Shown: positions 10,354 through 19,933 of the stretch, piece by piece
How the letters are laid out: every line of letters begins with the position of its first letter
Numbering within the stretch: position 1 is the stretch's first letter
From: Spiribacter roseus
GTDB lineage: Bacteria; Pseudomonadota; Gammaproteobacteria; Nitrococcales; Nitrococcaceae
Assembly (NCBI RefSeq): GCF_002813635.1
Contig: NZ_CP016382.1
Location: 310,001-374,000, forward strand
DNA: 64,000 nucleotides
Reading direction: 5' to 3'
Program-made: the position numbers and the translations under genes
Notes under the pieces: model-generated
Database searches by the model: none
Seen by the model: the letters and a program-made list of their open reading frames with translations, nothing else
What the model was told of the DNA's origin: nothing

Positions 10354-11165
10354 TGGCCGCCATGGATCCGCCGGCCGGAGAACGCCCGTCGGCGCGCTGG
10401 GCCCTGCATACCGAGGATCTGACCGTCAGCTACGGTGATCGTCCGGCGCTCTGGGACATCGACCTGAACATCCCGCCGGGTGTGCTCGCCGGCGTCATCG
10501 GCCCCAACGGCGCGGGCAAGAGCACCCTGCTCAAGGCGGTGCTGGGTCTGGTGCCGCTGTCGGCGGGCCATGTCCGTCTGTTCGGCCGCCGCTATCGCGA
10601 GCAGCGCCAGAAGGTGGGCTATGTACCGCAGCGATCGTCGGTGGACTGGGACTTTCCCACCACCGCCGTCGATGTGGTGACCATGGGGTTATACGGCCAG
10701 CTTGGCTGGCTGCGCTGGCCGGGGCGCCGCGAGCGCGACCGGGCCCTGCGGGCGCTGGAGGAGGTGGGCATGGAAATGCTGGCCGACCGCCAGATCAGCG
10801 AGCTCTCGGGCGGTCAGCAGCAGCGCGTGTTCATTGCCCGGGCGCTGGTCCAGCAGCCCGACATCCTGCTGCTCGATGAGCCCATGGCCGGAGTCGATGC
10901 GACCACCGAGCGCAGCATCATCGAGATCCTCGGGCGACTGCGTGACGAGGGGCGCACCATCATCCTCGTGCATCACGACCTGCAGACCGTGGAGCGCTAT
11001 TTCGACTGGCTGGTCTTTCTGAACGTGCGCGTCATTGCGGCGGGCCCCATCGGCTCGGTGTACACGGCGCGCAACCTGCGGCGGGCCTATGGCGGTCAGG
11101 TCGCGCTGCTGGACGAGGGCGGTCAGGCAACCGGGACGCGGGATGATGGCGACGCTGCTGACTGA
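10353..11165 (+). CDS. Metal ABC transporter ATP-binding protein (TroB/MntB type)
   Basis: A 270-residue ATPase with Walker A GPNGAGKST, the VPQRSSVDWDFPTTAVDVV segment characteristic of Mn/Zn/Fe importer ATPases, signature LSGGQQQR, Walker B ILLLDEP and switch His in LVHHD. I start at the ATG that shares bases with the preceding stop (TGATG), with CGGAGG upstream; an in-frame GTG one codon earlier is possible. It energises the two downstream permeases. Confidence 0.9.
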   Translation: MAAMDPPAGERPSARWALHTEDLTVSYGDRPALWDIDLNIPPGVLAGVIGPNGAGKSTLLKAVLGLVPLSAGHVRLFGRRYREQRQKVGYVPQRSSVDWDFPTTAVDVVTMGLYGQLGWLRWPGRRERDRALRALEEVGMEMLADRQISELSGGQQQRVFIARALVQQPDILLLDEPMAGVDATTERSIIEILGRLRDEGRTIILVHHDLQTVERYFDWLVFLNVRVIAAGPIGSVYTARNLRRAYGGQVALLDEGGQATGTRDDGDAAD

Positions 11166-12285
11166 TTACACCCTGCAGAACGTCCTGCTCGGGGCGGTGC
11201 TGATCGGGGTGATCAGCGGTGTGCTCGGCTCGTTCGCGGTGCTGCGGCGCCAGAGCCTGCTGGGCGACACCCTCTCGCACGCGGCGCTGCCCGGGGTGTG
11301 CATCGGCTTCATGCTGGCGGGTGCCCGGGATCTTGGCAGCATCATGGGCGGTGCGCTGGTGACGGCCGTGGCGGCGGCGCTGATGACCGTGGCCATCACC
11401 CGGCATACCCGGCTCAAGATGGACGCGGCACTGGCCGCGACGCTCAGCCTCGGTTTTGCCCTGGGGGTGGTGCTGCTGACCTGGATCCAGTCCCATGGCG
11501 GGGCGGCGCAGGCCGGTCTCGACAGCTTCCTGTTCGGTCAGGCGGCCGCCACCACGCGGGCCGACCTCTACCCGATGATGGCGCTGGTGGGCATCAGTCT
11601 GCTGGGGGTCGTGCTCCTGTGGAAGCCGCTCAAGGTGATGACCTTTGACCCGACCTTCGCGGCGGTGGTGGGCCTGCCGGTGCACCGGCTCGAGGCGCTG
11701 CTCACCGCGATGATCGCCCTTGCGGTGGTCACCGGGCTGCAGATGGTGGGCGTGGTGCTGATGACGGCCATGGTGATCGCCCCGGGTGCCGCGGCGCGTC
11801 AGTGGTGCGGCAGTCTGATGGGCATGGTCCTGCTCTCGGCGCTGCTCGGCGCCCTGGCGGGGGTCGTGGGCGGACTTGGCAGCGCCCTCGCGCCGGGGCT
11901 TTCCACCGGGCCGCTGATTGTCCTGACCGCCACGCTCATCGCCCTGGTCTCGCTCCTGGTGGCACCGCACCGGGGGCTCGTCCCACAGTGGTGGCGGCAG
12001 CGCCGGCGGCGCCGCTCGACGTCCACCGACCGCATTCTGGGAACGCTCTACGAGCTCGCCCGCGAGCACGATGACTGGCGGTATCGGGTTGAACAGGGGG
12101 CCGTGGACGCCTACCACGGCATGGTCACCGAGCCGCAGCTGGTCACGCTGGCCGAGCGTGGGCTGGTCACGCCGGTTCAGCATCTCCCCGACGAAGGGCC
12201 GCACTGGCAGTTGACCGAGGCCGGGGTCGATCACGCCGCGGCCCGCGAAAGGCGTCAGCGCGGCGGCCGCCGGAGGCGATCATGA
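11143..12285 (+). CDS. Metal ABC transporter permease with C-terminal winged-helix extension (TroC type)
   Basis: A 380-residue ABC-3 family permease. About 280 N-terminal residues form the usual membrane domain (SFAVLRRQSLLGDTLSHAALPGVCIGF and GLQMVGVVLMTAMVIAPGAAARQW are family hallmarks). After a basic linker (RQRRRRRST) roughly 85 residues resemble a DtxR-like winged helix (DRILGTLYELAREHDDW ... PEQLVTLAERGLVTP-like, WQLTEAG). Such extensions are known in some TroC proteins; their role is unclear. The gene overlaps the ATPase gene by 23 bases; either of two adjacent ATGs could be used. Confidence 0.87.
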   Translation: MMATLLTDYTLQNVLLGAVLIGVISGVLGSFAVLRRQSLLGDTLSHAALPGVCIGFMLAGARDLGSIMGGALVTAVAAALMTVAITRHTRLKMDAALAATLSLGFALGVVLLTWIQSHGGAAQAGLDSFLFGQAAATTRADLYPMMALVGISLLGVVLLWKPLKVMTFDPTFAAVVGLPVHRLEALLTAMIALAVVTGLQMVGVVLMTAMVIAPGAAARQWCGSLMGMVLLSALLGALAGVVGGLGSALAPGLSTGPLIVLTATLIALVSLLVAPHRGLVPQWWRQRRRRRSTSTDRILGTLYELAREHDDWRYRVEQGAVDAYHGMVTEPQLVTLAERGLVTPVQHLPDEGPHWQLTEAGVDHAAARERRQRGGRRRRS

Positions 12286-13181
12286 CTCTGCTTGCCGAGC
12301 CCCTGGTCGCGATCCTGGTCACCGGGATGCTGGTGGGCACCAGTGCCGCACTGCTGGGCAGTTTCCTGGTGCTGCGCGGCAACAGCATGCTCGCCGATGC
12401 GATCAGCCATTCAATCCTGTTCGGCATTGCCGTGGCCTGGCTGCTGTCGGGGCAGACCAGTGGGCCGGTGCAGATCGCCGGTGCCGCGCTCAGTGGTGTG
12501 CTCGCGGTGTTTCTCATCGAGACGCTGACGCGCACGCGGCGGCTGCGCGATGATGCCGCCACCGGTCTGGTGTTTCCGGCGCTTTTCAGTGCCGGCGTTC
12601 TGCTGATCAATGTGACCGCGCGGGATGTGCATCTCGATGAGCACACCGTGCTGTTGGGGGAAGTGGGTTTTGTCTGGCTGGACACGGTGACCATCGCCGG
12701 TATCGAGCTGCCCCGGGCGATGCTGGCCACCGGCGTGATGCTGCTGCTGGATGCCGCATTCGTGCTGGCCTTCTACAAGGCGCTCAAGCTCGCCACGTTC
12801 GACCCCGATCTGGCGCGGGCGCTGGGCCTGGCCCCGGGGATCATTTTCTACGCCCATCTGGCGCTGGTCAGTGGCACGGCGGTGGCGGCCTTTGATGCCG
12901 TCGGCGTCGTGCTGTTCATTACCTTTGTGGTGGTGCCGCCGGCCACGGCCTATCTGCTGACCCGGCGCCTGCTGCCGATGATCGCCCTGGCCATGCTGAT
13001 CGCCGCGCTGAGCGCGCCGCTCGGCTATGCGCTGGCGATCGCGCTGAATGTCTCGATCGGCGGGTCGATGGCGCTGGCCAACGGGCCGTTTCTGCTGGCC
13101 GCCTATGGCTGGCAGCGCTGGCGTGGCGGACGGCGCGCCGCGCCGGCGTCAGCGGCCTACTCCGATCCGCCGTCGGCGTAG
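12282..13181 (+). CDS. Metal ABC transporter permease (TroD type)
   Basis: A 299-residue ABC-3 permease with about eight hydrophobic segments. Family hallmarks are GSFLVLRGNSMLADAISHSILFGIAVAWLL near the N-terminus and AFDAVGVVLFITFVVVPPATAYLL near the middle. It presumably pairs with the previous permease, as TroC and TroD do, and has no DNA-binding extension. ATGA overlap with the preceding gene indicates coupling. Its last 25 bases overlap the convergent nth. Confidence 0.9.
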   Translation: MTLLAEPLVAILVTGMLVGTSAALLGSFLVLRGNSMLADAISHSILFGIAVAWLLSGQTSGPVQIAGAALSGVLAVFLIETLTRTRRLRDDAATGLVFPALFSAGVLLINVTARDVHLDEHTVLLGEVGFVWLDTVTIAGIELPRAMLATGVMLLLDAAFVLAFYKALKLATFDPDLARALGLAPGIIFYAHLALVSGTAVAAFDAVGVVLFITFVVVPPATAYLLTRRLLPMIALAMLIAALSAPLGYALAIALNVSIGGSMALANGPFLLAAYGWQRWRGGRRAAPASAAYSDPPSA

Positions 13182-13810
13182 TGGTGACGGTCGGGGAACT
13201 CGCAGAGGTCGTAGAGGGGGCAGGCCCCGCAGCGCGGCCGGCGAGCAAGGCAGGTATAGCGGCCGTGCAGGATCAGCCAGTGATGGGCGTCCTGCAGAAA
13301 TTCCTTCGGTACCTGGCGCATTAATCTGTCTTCCACGGCCCGGACGGTTTTGCCTTTCGCAATGCCCGTGCGGTTGGCGACCCGGAAGATGTGGGTGTCG
13401 ACGGCCATGGTGGGTTCGCCGAAGGCCGTGTTGAGCACGACATTCGCCGTCTTGCGGCCGACGCCGGGCAACGCCTCGAGGGCCTTGCGGTCGTGGGGCA
13501 CCACGCCATCGTGAGACGCCACCAGGGCCTCGCAGGTGGCGATGATGTTCTTCGCCTTGCTATTGAAAAGCCCGATGGTGCGGATGTAGTCCCGCAGGCC
13601 GTCTTCGCCCAGGGCGAGGATCGCGCCCGGGGTATTGGCATCGCGGAAGAGCGGCCCGGTGGCCTTGTTGACGCCGCGGTCGGTGGCCTGGGCCGACAGG
13701 ATGACCGCGATGAGCAGCTCGAAGGGCGTCGAGTAGTTGAGCTCGGTGGTGGGCTGCGGGTTGGCCTCGCGCAACCGCTCGAAGATGGCCCGGCGCTTGT
13801 CGCGGTTCAC
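13157..13810 (-). CDS. nth: Endonuclease III
   Basis: A 217-residue base-excision repair glycosylase/AP lyase for oxidised pyrimidines. Helix-hairpin-helix [13 protein letters not shown] contains the catalytic Lys; [13 protein letters not shown] holds the catalytic Asp. The C-terminal Cys set [17 protein letters not shown] carries the 4Fe-4S cluster. Length matches E. coli Nth (211). It follows the RnfB-like gene with an ATGA overlap in the metG-rnfB-nth operon. Confidence 0.96.
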   Translation of the reverse strand: MNRDKRRAIFERLREANPQPTTELNYSTPFELLIAVILSAQATDRGVNKATGPLFRDANTPGAILALGEDGLRDYIRTIGLFNSKAKNIIATCEALVASHDGVVPHDRKALEALPGVGRKTANVVLNTAFGEPTMAVDTHIFRVANRTGIAKGKTVRAVEDRLMRQVPKEFLQDAHHWLILHGRYTCLARRPRCGACPLYDLCEFPDRHHYADGGSE

Positions 13811-14478
13811 GACCCGCGACCCCGTTGACGTCGCTTTGCCCGCACCCGGGCCAGGGCCGCCTTCGCGGTCTCGCGGCGGGCCTCGCGATCGGGCAGCGCC
13901 GGCGCCGTCGGCGTGGTGGGCGTGGCGCGTTGGGTCTCACGTCGCTGGCGGCGCTTTTCCTCACGCCGGGCTTGGCGCTGCAGCAGGCGTTGCTGGCGGG
14001 CGTTAAAGCGCCGCCGGGCACGATCCCGGCGCTGTTGCTGCTGATCGACGGGCTCGGCCTCGCGCTCGGTGGGCAGCATATGAATGCAATCCACCGGGCA
14101 GGGGGCCAGGCACAGATCGCAGCCTGTGCACTCCTCGGGGATGACCGTGTGCATGCGCTGACGGGCGCCGACGATGGCATCCACCGGGCAGGCCTGGATG
14201 CATTTGGTACAGCCAATGCATACCGACTCGTCGATCCAGGCCACCCGCGGCGGCCGGTAGTCGCCATGTTCGGGGTTGAGGGGCGGTGCCGGCCGGTCCA
14301 GCAGCTGCGCCAGCGCATCGATGGTGGCCTGACCGCCGGGCGGGCACTGGTTGATCTCCGCCTCGCCCTGCGCGATGGCCTCGGCGTAGGGTCGGCAACC
14401 GGGATAACCGCACTGCTCGCACTGCGTCTGGGGCAGCAGGGCGTCGATGCGCTCGGTCACGGAGGCCCCGCCGCTCAT
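13807..14478 (-). CDS. RnfB/RsxB-like ferredoxin, no membrane anchor
   Basis: A 223-residue iron-sulfur protein. Residues about 18-45 hold the RnfB-type cluster motif ([16 protein letters not shown] plus a later CPPGG). Residues about 85-145 hold two 4Fe-4S ferredoxin motifs, [12 protein letters not shown] and [12 protein letters not shown]. The rest is a very basic, Gln/Arg-rich coiled tail. The N-terminal hydrophobic helix of complete RnfB is missing and no other rnf/rsx gene is present here, so it is unlikely to work in a normal Rnf complex. Placement beside nth echoes rsxABCDGE-nth of E. coli. It may be a soluble electron carrier, for example for an iron-sulfur enzyme; that is inference. 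Confidence 0.8.
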   Translation of the reverse strand: MSGGASVTERIDALLPQTQCEQCGYPGCRPYAEAIAQGEAEINQCPPGGQATIDALAQLLDRPAPPLNPEHGDYRPPRVAWIDESVCIGCTKCIQACPVDAIVGARQRMHTVIPEECTGCDLCLAPCPVDCIHMLPTEREAEPVDQQQQRRDRARRRFNARQQRLLQRQARREEKRRQRRETQRATPTTPTAPALPDREARRETAKAALARVRAKRRQRGRGS

Positions 14479-16127
14479 GCCGGTTTCAGGTTATCCCGTG
14501 ATTCTTCGATCATCGCCTCGATGGCGGCCGGATCCACCCGGGTCATCAGCGGCTTGAACGTGTCGATCCGGTGATCCAGCAGCGGCTGGCCGGCATCGGC
14601 CCACTCCATGGGCGGTATCTGCAGGAAGCGCTCCGCCGCGGCGGCGGTATCCGGCAGCACCGGTTTGAGGTAGAGCATCAGCACCCGGAACAGGTTGAGC
14701 CCGGTGGTGTTGATGGCCTGCACCGCCTCGGCCTGGTCGGGATCCTTCGCCAGCACCCAGGGCTTTTTCTCGTCGATGTACTGGTTGGCCTCGTCGGCCA
14801 GGGCCATCACCTCGCGCACCACCCGGGCATAGGCGCGGTCCTCATAATGCCCGCCGATCACCTCGGCCCGGGCGCTCATGCGCCGGAACAGCTCCGGGGC
14901 GTCCAGACGCGGACCCAGCCATCCTTCGGAGCGCTTGTTGATGAAGCCCGCACAGCGGCTGGCGATGTTGACCAGCTTGCCCACCAGATCGGCATTCACC
15001 CGCTGGGTGAAATCCTCCAGGCTCAGATCGATATCATGCACGCCGGCGCCCAGTTTGGCGGCGAAGTAGTAGCGCAGGTACTCGGCATTCAGATGCCGCC
15101 GGTAGGTTTCCGCCATGATGAAGGTGCCGCGTGACTTCGACATCTTCTGCCCGTCCACGGTGAGAAAGCCGTGGGCGCAGACCCGGGTCGGCGTCCGGAA
15201 GCCGGCGCCGTGCAGCATCGCCGGCCAGAACAGGGCGTGGAAGTAGACGATGTCCTTACCGATGAAGTGGTACAGCTCGGTGTCGGAATCGGCGTTCCAC
15301 CATTCGTCAAAATCCAGGCCCTGGCGGTTGCACAGGTCCTGGAAACTGGCCATGTAGCCGATCGGGGCGTCCAGCCAGACGTAGAAATACTTGTCATCGG
15401 TATCCGGGATGCGGAAACCGAAGTAGGGCGCATCGCGGGAGATGTCCCAGGCGCGCAGGCCGGCGTCGAACCACTCCTGGAGTTTGTTCGAGACCTCGTC
15501 CTGCAGACCCTCACTCGAGGCCCATTCGCGCAGCATGGGCTCGAAGTCCTGGAGGCGGAAGAAGTAGTGCTCGGACTCGCGCTGGACCGGGGCCTCGCCC
15601 GAAATCACCGACACCGGGTTGCGCAGCTCGTCGGGGGAATAGCTCGCCCCGCAGGCCTCGCAGTTGTCGCCGTACTGGTCATCGGCGCCGCAGCGCGGGC
15701 AGGTGCCCTTGATGTAGCGGTCCGGCAGGAACATGCCCTCGTGCCCGTCGTAGGCCTGGGTGATGGTCCGGCGGTCGATCCAGCCGCCATCACGCAGCCG
15801 CGTGTAGATGAGCTCGGCGTAGTGGCGATTTTCCTCGGAGTGGGTGGTGTAGTAGTTGTCGAAGGCGATCCCGAAGCTGGCGAAGTCGCGCCGATGCTCG
15901 GCGCCGACCCGCTCGATCAGTGTCTCGGGTGTGATCCCCTGCTCGCGGGCCTTGAGCATGATGGGCGTGCCGTGGGCGTCGTCGGCGCAGACATACCAGC
16001 ACTCGTTACCCTGCAGCTTCTGGAAGCGCACCCAGATGTCGGTCTGGATGTATTCGACGAGATGGCCCAGATGGATCGGCCCATTGGCATAGGGTAGGGC
16101 GCTGGTGACCAGGATCTTGCGCGCCAT
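14475..16127 (-). CDS. metG: Methionyl-tRNA synthetase
   Basis: A 550-residue class I synthetase. Motifs: [21 protein letters not shown] (HIGH), the zinc-knuckle pairs CPRC and CEACG near residues 145-161, and KMSKSRG. It is the E. coli (MetG1) type but ends before the C-terminal EMAP-like tRNA-binding/dimerisation domain that brings E. coli MetG to 677 residues. I start at the ATG giving [13 protein letters not shown]; a GTG two codons upstream is less likely. A -10-like CATAAT (bases 16160-16165, minus strand) lies about 33 bases before it. It heads the metG-rnfB-nth operon. Confidence 0.95.
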   Translation of the reverse strand: MARKILVTSALPYANGPIHLGHLVEYIQTDIWVRFQKLQGNECWYVCADDAHGTPIMLKAREQGITPETLIERVGAEHRRDFASFGIAFDNYYTTHSEENRHYAELIYTRLRDGGWIDRRTITQAYDGHEGMFLPDRYIKGTCPRCGADDQYGDNCEACGASYSPDELRNPVSVISGEAPVQRESEHYFFRLQDFEPMLREWASSEGLQDEVSNKLQEWFDAGLRAWDISRDAPYFGFRIPDTDDKYFYVWLDAPIGYMASFQDLCNRQGLDFDEWWNADSDTELYHFIGKDIVYFHALFWPAMLHGAGFRTPTRVCAHGFLTVDGQKMSKSRGTFIMAETYRRHLNAEYLRYYFAAKLGAGVHDIDLSLEDFTQRVNADLVGKLVNIASRCAGFINKRSEGWLGPRLDAPELFRRMSARAEVIGGHYEDRAYARVVREVMALADEANQYIDEKKPWVLAKDPDQAEAVQAINTTGLNLFRVLMLYLKPVLPDTAAAAERFLQIPPMEWADAGQPLLDHRIDTFKPLMTRVDPAAIEAMIEESRDNLKPA

Positions 16128-16160
16128 GCACACTCCGCGTTGGCAGTCAGGAAACCCGCA

Positions 16161-16703
16161 TTATGCCAGAGGCGAAGCCAGTCGCGGAGCCTGCGGCCGG
16201 TTGAGGGCGGCGATGATCGCGCGGGTGGCGGCGGCCGGCGAGTGCCTGCCGACATCAACACTGATTTCGGCATAGTGGCGGTACAGCGCCTCGCGCTCGG
16301 CGTAGAGGTCTTCGAGGCTCTGGTCGGCGGCGCGGGCCAGGCCGCGGGTGTCGACGTCGGTGACCCGCTCGAGCAGCACCGCCAGATCGGCATGCAGGTG
16401 CACGAGGATGCCGTCGGCCTGCAGCGCGGCCATCGCCGCCGGGCTGTAGACGGCGCTGCCGCCGGTGGCGATGACATGGCCGCGGCACTGGAGTGCGGCG
16501 AGGGTATCGGCCTCGAGGGTGCGCAGGGCGCGGTGGCCGCGGGTATCGACGATCGCCTGCAGGGTTTCCCCCTCGCGGGTCTCGATCAGGGCATCGGTGT
16601 CAGTGAACCCGAGCCCGAGGGCGGTGGCCACGGACTGCCCCAGGGTGGACTTGCCGGCCCCCGGCATGCCGATGAGGACCAGGTTGTGGCGGTCGTCGGT
16701 CAT
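16161..16703 (-). CDS. Shikimate kinase-family P-loop kinase
   Basis: A 180-residue nucleoside-monophosphate-kinase-fold protein. Walker A GMPGAGKST and DTD (residues 35-37) match shikimate kinases. The rest is non-canonical: the substrate-binding Gly triplet is GGS (ATGGSAVYS) instead of GGG, the FRxxE motif appears as ALRTLE, and the RPLL segment as TRGLA. Similar proteins are usually labelled shikimate kinase, yet the gene is not next to aroB. Another small-molecule kinase activity is possible. I start at the ATG (MTDDRHN); a TTG six codons upstream is an alternative. Divergent from apbC. Confidence 0.7.
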   Translation of the reverse strand: MTDDRHNLVLIGMPGAGKSTLGQSVATALGLGFTDTDALIETREGETLQAIVDTRGHRALRTLEADTLAALQCRGHVIATGGSAVYSPAAMAALQADGILVHLHADLAVLLERVTDVDTRGLARAADQSLEDLYAEREALYRHYAEISVDVGRHSPAAATRAIIAALNRPQAPRLASPLA

Positions 16704-16751
16704 GCCGTGAATCTGCCGCAACGCGACGCCGGCGGCAACCCGCGTGCCAAC

Positions 16752-16784
16752 CCCGCCCCGGACGTGTTTAATGCCGGGGGCGGG
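16752..16784. repeat. G+C-rich inverted repeat in divergent intergenic region
   Basis: CCCGCCCCGG and CCGGGGGCGGG can pair (one bulged G) around a 12-base loop. It lies between the divergent kinase-like gene and apbC, not after any gene, so it is not an obvious terminator. It could be a leader hairpin or a protein site. Confidence 0.45.
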
Positions 16785-16835
16785 CTGTTTACACTCGCGT
16801 CTGATCTATAAGGGCGTCGTAACGACGGGGGATGA

Positions 16836-17930
16836 ATGACTGAACTCAACCGCGAATCGGTGGAGCAGGCGCTGGGCGCGTGGACCGAGCCGGCGCTGGG
16901 GATGGATCTGATCACTGCCGGGGCGGTGAGCGATATCCGGCTGGATGGTGACGCGGTGGCCATCGATCTGAGCCTGGGGTTTCCCGCCGGGCGGTATCAG
17001 GACACCCTGCGCGGCACGCTGGAAGCCGCCGTGCGCGAGGCGACCGGCGCGCGGTCGGTGAGCGTGAGCGTGGACTGGTCGGTGGGGGCCCGTCAGGTGC
17101 AGGCGAGTCTCAAGCCGATGGAAAACGTCCGCAACATCATTGCCGTGGCCTCGGCCAAGGGCGGTGTCGGCAAGTCCACCTGCGCCGCCAATCTCGCCCT
17201 CGCCCTCGCCGACGAGGGGGCCCGGGTGGGCATCCTGGATGCCGACATCTACGGCCCCAGCCAGCCGCGGATGATGGGCGTAGCCGGGCAGAAGCCCGAC
17301 AGCCCCGAGGGCAAGACCATGTTCCCGCTGGAAAACCACGGCGTGCAGATCATGTCCATCGGGTTTCTGATTGAGGAGGATTCGCCGATGGTCTGGCGCG
17401 GGCCAATGGTGACCCAGGCGCTGACCCAGCTGCTCAACGACACGCGCTGGGATGCGCTCGATTACCTGATCATTGACCTGCCGCCGGGCACCGGTGACAT
17501 CCAGCTGACGCTGTCGCAGAAGGTGCCGGTGGCCGGCGCGGTGGTGGTCACCACGCCGCAGGACATCGCCACCCTGGACGCCCGAAAGGGCGTGCGGATG
17601 TTTGAGAAGGTCAAGGTGCCGGTGCTGGGCATCCTCGAGAACATGAGCCTGCACATCTGCTCGAACTGCGGCCATGAGGAGGCACTGTTCGGCACCGGTG
17701 GTGGCCAGCAGCTGGCCGACGACGAGGGGGTGGCGCTGCTTGGCGCGCTGCCGCTGGAGATCGGCATCCGCGAGCAGTCCGATCAGGGCGCGCCCACCGT
17801 CACGGCGGCACCGGCATCGGCGGCGGCGGAGCGCTTCCGCGAGGCGGCCCGGCGGACCGCGGCACTTCTTTCACGACAGGATCCGGCGGGCGCCAGCCGG
17901 TTCCCGAATATCGTCGTCGACGACGACTAG
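16836..17930 (+). CDS. apbC: Iron-sulfur cluster carrier protein ApbC (Mrp)
   Basis: A 364-residue ParA/MinD-type ATPase that binds and delivers Fe-S clusters. An N-terminal MIP18/DUF59-like domain of about 90 residues precedes the deviant Walker A ([10 protein letters not shown], near residue 108). [27 protein letters not shown] and the conserved CxxC ([13 protein letters not shown]) are all present. Length is close to E. coli Mrp (369). GGGGA before the ATG serves as Shine-Dalgarno. apbC next to metG is the usual gammaproteobacterial neighbourhood. Confidence 0.95.
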   Translation: MTELNRESVEQALGAWTEPALGMDLITAGAVSDIRLDGDAVAIDLSLGFPAGRYQDTLRGTLEAAVREATGARSVSVSVDWSVGARQVQASLKPMENVRNIIAVASAKGGVGKSTCAANLALALADEGARVGILDADIYGPSQPRMMGVAGQKPDSPEGKTMFPLENHGVQIMSIGFLIEEDSPMVWRGPMVTQALTQLLNDTRWDALDYLIIDLPPGTGDIQLTLSQKVPVAGAVVVTTPQDIATLDARKGVRMFEKVKVPVLGILENMSLHICSNCGHEEALFGTGGGQQLADDEGVALLGALPLEIGIREQSDQGAPTVTAAPASAAAERFREAARRTAALLSRQDPAGASRFPNIVVDDD

Positions 17931-17949
17931 GGCAGGGGGAACAGACACA

Positions 17950-18516
17950 GTGAGCATCAAATCCGATCGCTGGATACGGTCCATGGCGGAGGACGGCATG
18001 ATCGAGCCGTTCGAACCCGGGCAGGTACGGGGGGAGGCCGACGGCGAGCGGATGATCTCCTACGGCACGTCGAGCTACGGCTACGACGTGCGCTGCGCCG
18101 ATCAGTTCAAGATCTTCACCAACATCAGCTCGGCGGTGGTCGATCCGAAGAACTTCGACGAATCGAGCTTCGTCGATCTGCAGTCGGACGTCTGCATCAT
18201 CCCGCCCAACAGCTTCGCACTGGCAAGCACCGTTGAGTACTTCCGTATTCCGCGCAACATCCTCACGATCTGTCTGGGCAAATCGACCTATGCGCGCTGC
18301 GGCATCATCGTCAATGTCACGCCCCTCGAGCCCGAGTGGGAGGGCCATGTGACCCTGGAGTTTTCCAACACCACGACGCTGCCGGCGAAGATCTACGCCA
18401 ACGAAGGCGTGGCGCAGATGCTGTTCCTGGAATCGGACGAGGTCTGCGAGGCGTCTTACAAGGATCGCTCGGGCAAGTACATGGGCCAGCGTGGGGTGAC
18501 GCTGCCGCGGCCCTAG
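17950..18516 (+). CDS. dcd: dCTP deaminase
   Basis: A 188-residue homotrimeric enzyme converting dCTP to dUTP for thymidylate supply. The family core is clear: [11 protein letters not shown], the catalytic [20 protein letters not shown]-type segment with its Glu, and [10 protein letters not shown] start at GTG (VSIKSDRW), the usual N-terminus of this class, with GGGCAGGGGG upstream. It follows apbC by 19 bases and ends four bases inside the convergent DUF3108 gene. Confidence 0.95.
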   Translation: MSIKSDRWIRSMAEDGMIEPFEPGQVRGEADGERMISYGTSSYGYDVRCADQFKIFTNISSAVVDPKNFDESSFVDLQSDVCIIPPNSFALASTVEYFRIPRNILTICLGKSTYARCGIIVNVTPLEPEWEGHVTLEFSNTTTLPAKIYANEGVAQMLFLESDEVCEASYKDRSGKYMGQRGVTLPRP

Positions 18517-19262
18517 CGGCGGCCGTCAAGGCCGTCCAGGCGGCTCAGGACCATGCGGAAGTTGCGATCACCGGCCTCGCGCTGCTCCACCTGCACGGCC
18601 AGATAGCGCAGGGCCGGCGCCACCCACAGCGTGGTCACCCGATCGCTGTCCGGGTCCGAGCGGTGGACGGTCAGTGCCTCGAAGCGGCCGGCGGGGGTAT
18701 CCACCTGGGTGGTGTCGCCGATGCGCAGCTCATAGGTCTTGAGCTGGCCGCCGTCGGCGATGCGATAGACCAGGGTGTCATCGCCGTCATCCCGCTCGGC
18801 CAGGTCGTGCATCAGCTGCAGCGGACTGATCACCCGGTCGATGGTGTCCGGCGTAATGGCCATGCGCCAGGGCCGGTCGGCCACATCGTTGACCACCCGC
18901 ATCGCCTCCCAGTCGAAGCGCAGTTCCGCGCGCCGGTCGTCGTCACCGCCGCTGCGGGTGTAGCGATAGACGTCGGGCCGGAAGCCGTCGGCCTGGATGT
19001 GGCCGATGCTCATCTCGCGCACGCTGCTCGAGTAGAAAAGCCCGGCCAGACGATTGGGCTGGACCGACAGCCGGTAGAGGTAGCGGTCCTGCGCCGGCCG
19101 GCGAAAGCGCAGCTCGGCGTGGCCCAGGGTCAATCCAGCCTTGCGGACGTCATAGCGCGCGCTGAACGCCGGTGGCGCCTCGACAGGTGACGCCAGCGTC
19201 GCCGCGTTCGCCGCCAGCAGCAACAGCCCCAGGGCCATGGCGCAGAGCCAGGCGCCGCGCAT
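18513..19262 (-). CDS. DUF3108 domain periplasmic protein
   Basis: A 249-residue secreted protein of unknown function. It has a signal peptide (cleavage near residue 25) followed by a single beta-rich DUF3108 domain: [21 protein letters not shown], then [16 protein letters not shown] and [13 protein letters not shown]. Such genes commonly follow purN in gammaproteobacteria, as here, sharing one base with purN (last gene of purM-purN-DUF3108). No catalytic residues are evident. Confidence 0.85.
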   Translation of the reverse strand: MRGAWLCAMALGLLLLAANAATLASPVEAPPAFSARYDVRKAGLTLGHAELRFRRPAQDRYLYRLSVQPNRLAGLFYSSSVREMSIGHIQADGFRPDVYRYTRSGGDDDRRAELRFDWEAMRVVNDVADRPWRMAITPDTIDRVISPLQLMHDLAERDDGDDTLVYRIADGGQLKTYELRIGDTTQVDTPAGRFEALTVHRSDPDSDRVTTLWVAPALRYLAVQVEQREAGDRNFRMVLSRLDGLDGRR

Positions 19263-19933
19263 CAGCCCGGGGTGGCCGCCGTCGGCGTTAGGCAGGGCGG
19301 ATGCGGCGGGATCCGGCCATCGTGGCGGACGCCGCCGTCACCCAGCTGCACCCGGCCGTCGGCGATCCAGCCCACCACCTGGGGGTAGAGGACATGCTCC
19401 ATGGCCTGCACGCGCCGGGCGAGTCGCGCGGCGTCATCGTCCGGGTGGATGGGGACCGCCGCCTGGGCGATCACCGGGCCGGCGTCCAGCTCGGGGATCA
19501 CGTAGTGCACGCTGCAGCCATGCTGCCGTTCCCCCGCGGCGATGGCCCGCTCGTGGGTATGCAGGCCGCGGTAGGCGGGCAGCAGTGACGGGTGGATATT
19601 GATCAGCCGGCCGGTGAACCGGGCGACGAACGCCGCCCCCAGAATGCGCATGAACCCGGCCAGAACGATCAGATCGGGCCGGGCGGCCTCAAGCCGATCA
19701 GCCAGGGCCTGATCGTAGGCCTCGCGCCGCTCGAAGTCGCGGTGATCGATCACCTCGGTGGCGATCCCGGCCGCGGCGGCGCGCTCAAGCCCCCCGGCGT
19801 CGGGACGGTTGCTGATCACGCGGTCCACATGGGCGGCGATCCGCCCGGTCTGGACGGCATCAATGATGGCCTGCAGGTTGGTCCCGCTGCCGGAGATCAG
19901 CACTGCGATGCGGAAACCGCCGGTATCGCTCAA
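19262..19933 (-). CDS. purN: Phosphoribosylglycinamide formyltransferase
   Basis: A 223-residue folate-dependent GAR transformylase of purine synthesis. Motifs: [16 protein letters not shown] at the N-terminus; [13 protein letters not shown]; the catalytic set [13 protein letters not shown] (Asn, His), [13 protein letters not shown] with the catalytic Asp. It is coupled to purM by an ATGA overlap. The C-terminal 15 or so Pro/Thr-rich residues are an extension. Confidence 0.95.
   Translation of the reverse strand: MSDTGGFRIAVLISGSGTNLQAIIDAVQTGRIAAHVDRVISNRPDAGGLERAAAAGIATEVIDHRDFERREAYDQALADRLEAARPDLIVLAGFMRILGAAFVARFTGRLINIHPSLLPAYRGLHTHERAIAAGERQHGCSVHYVIPELDAGPVIAQAAVPIHPDDDAARLARRVQAMEHVLYPQVVGWIADGRVQLGDGGVRHDGRIPPHPPCLTPTAATPG

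Noticed and set aside
16752-16784. Intrinsic terminator
   Set aside because: No gene ends next to this hairpin and the following T content is low; it lies between divergent starts.
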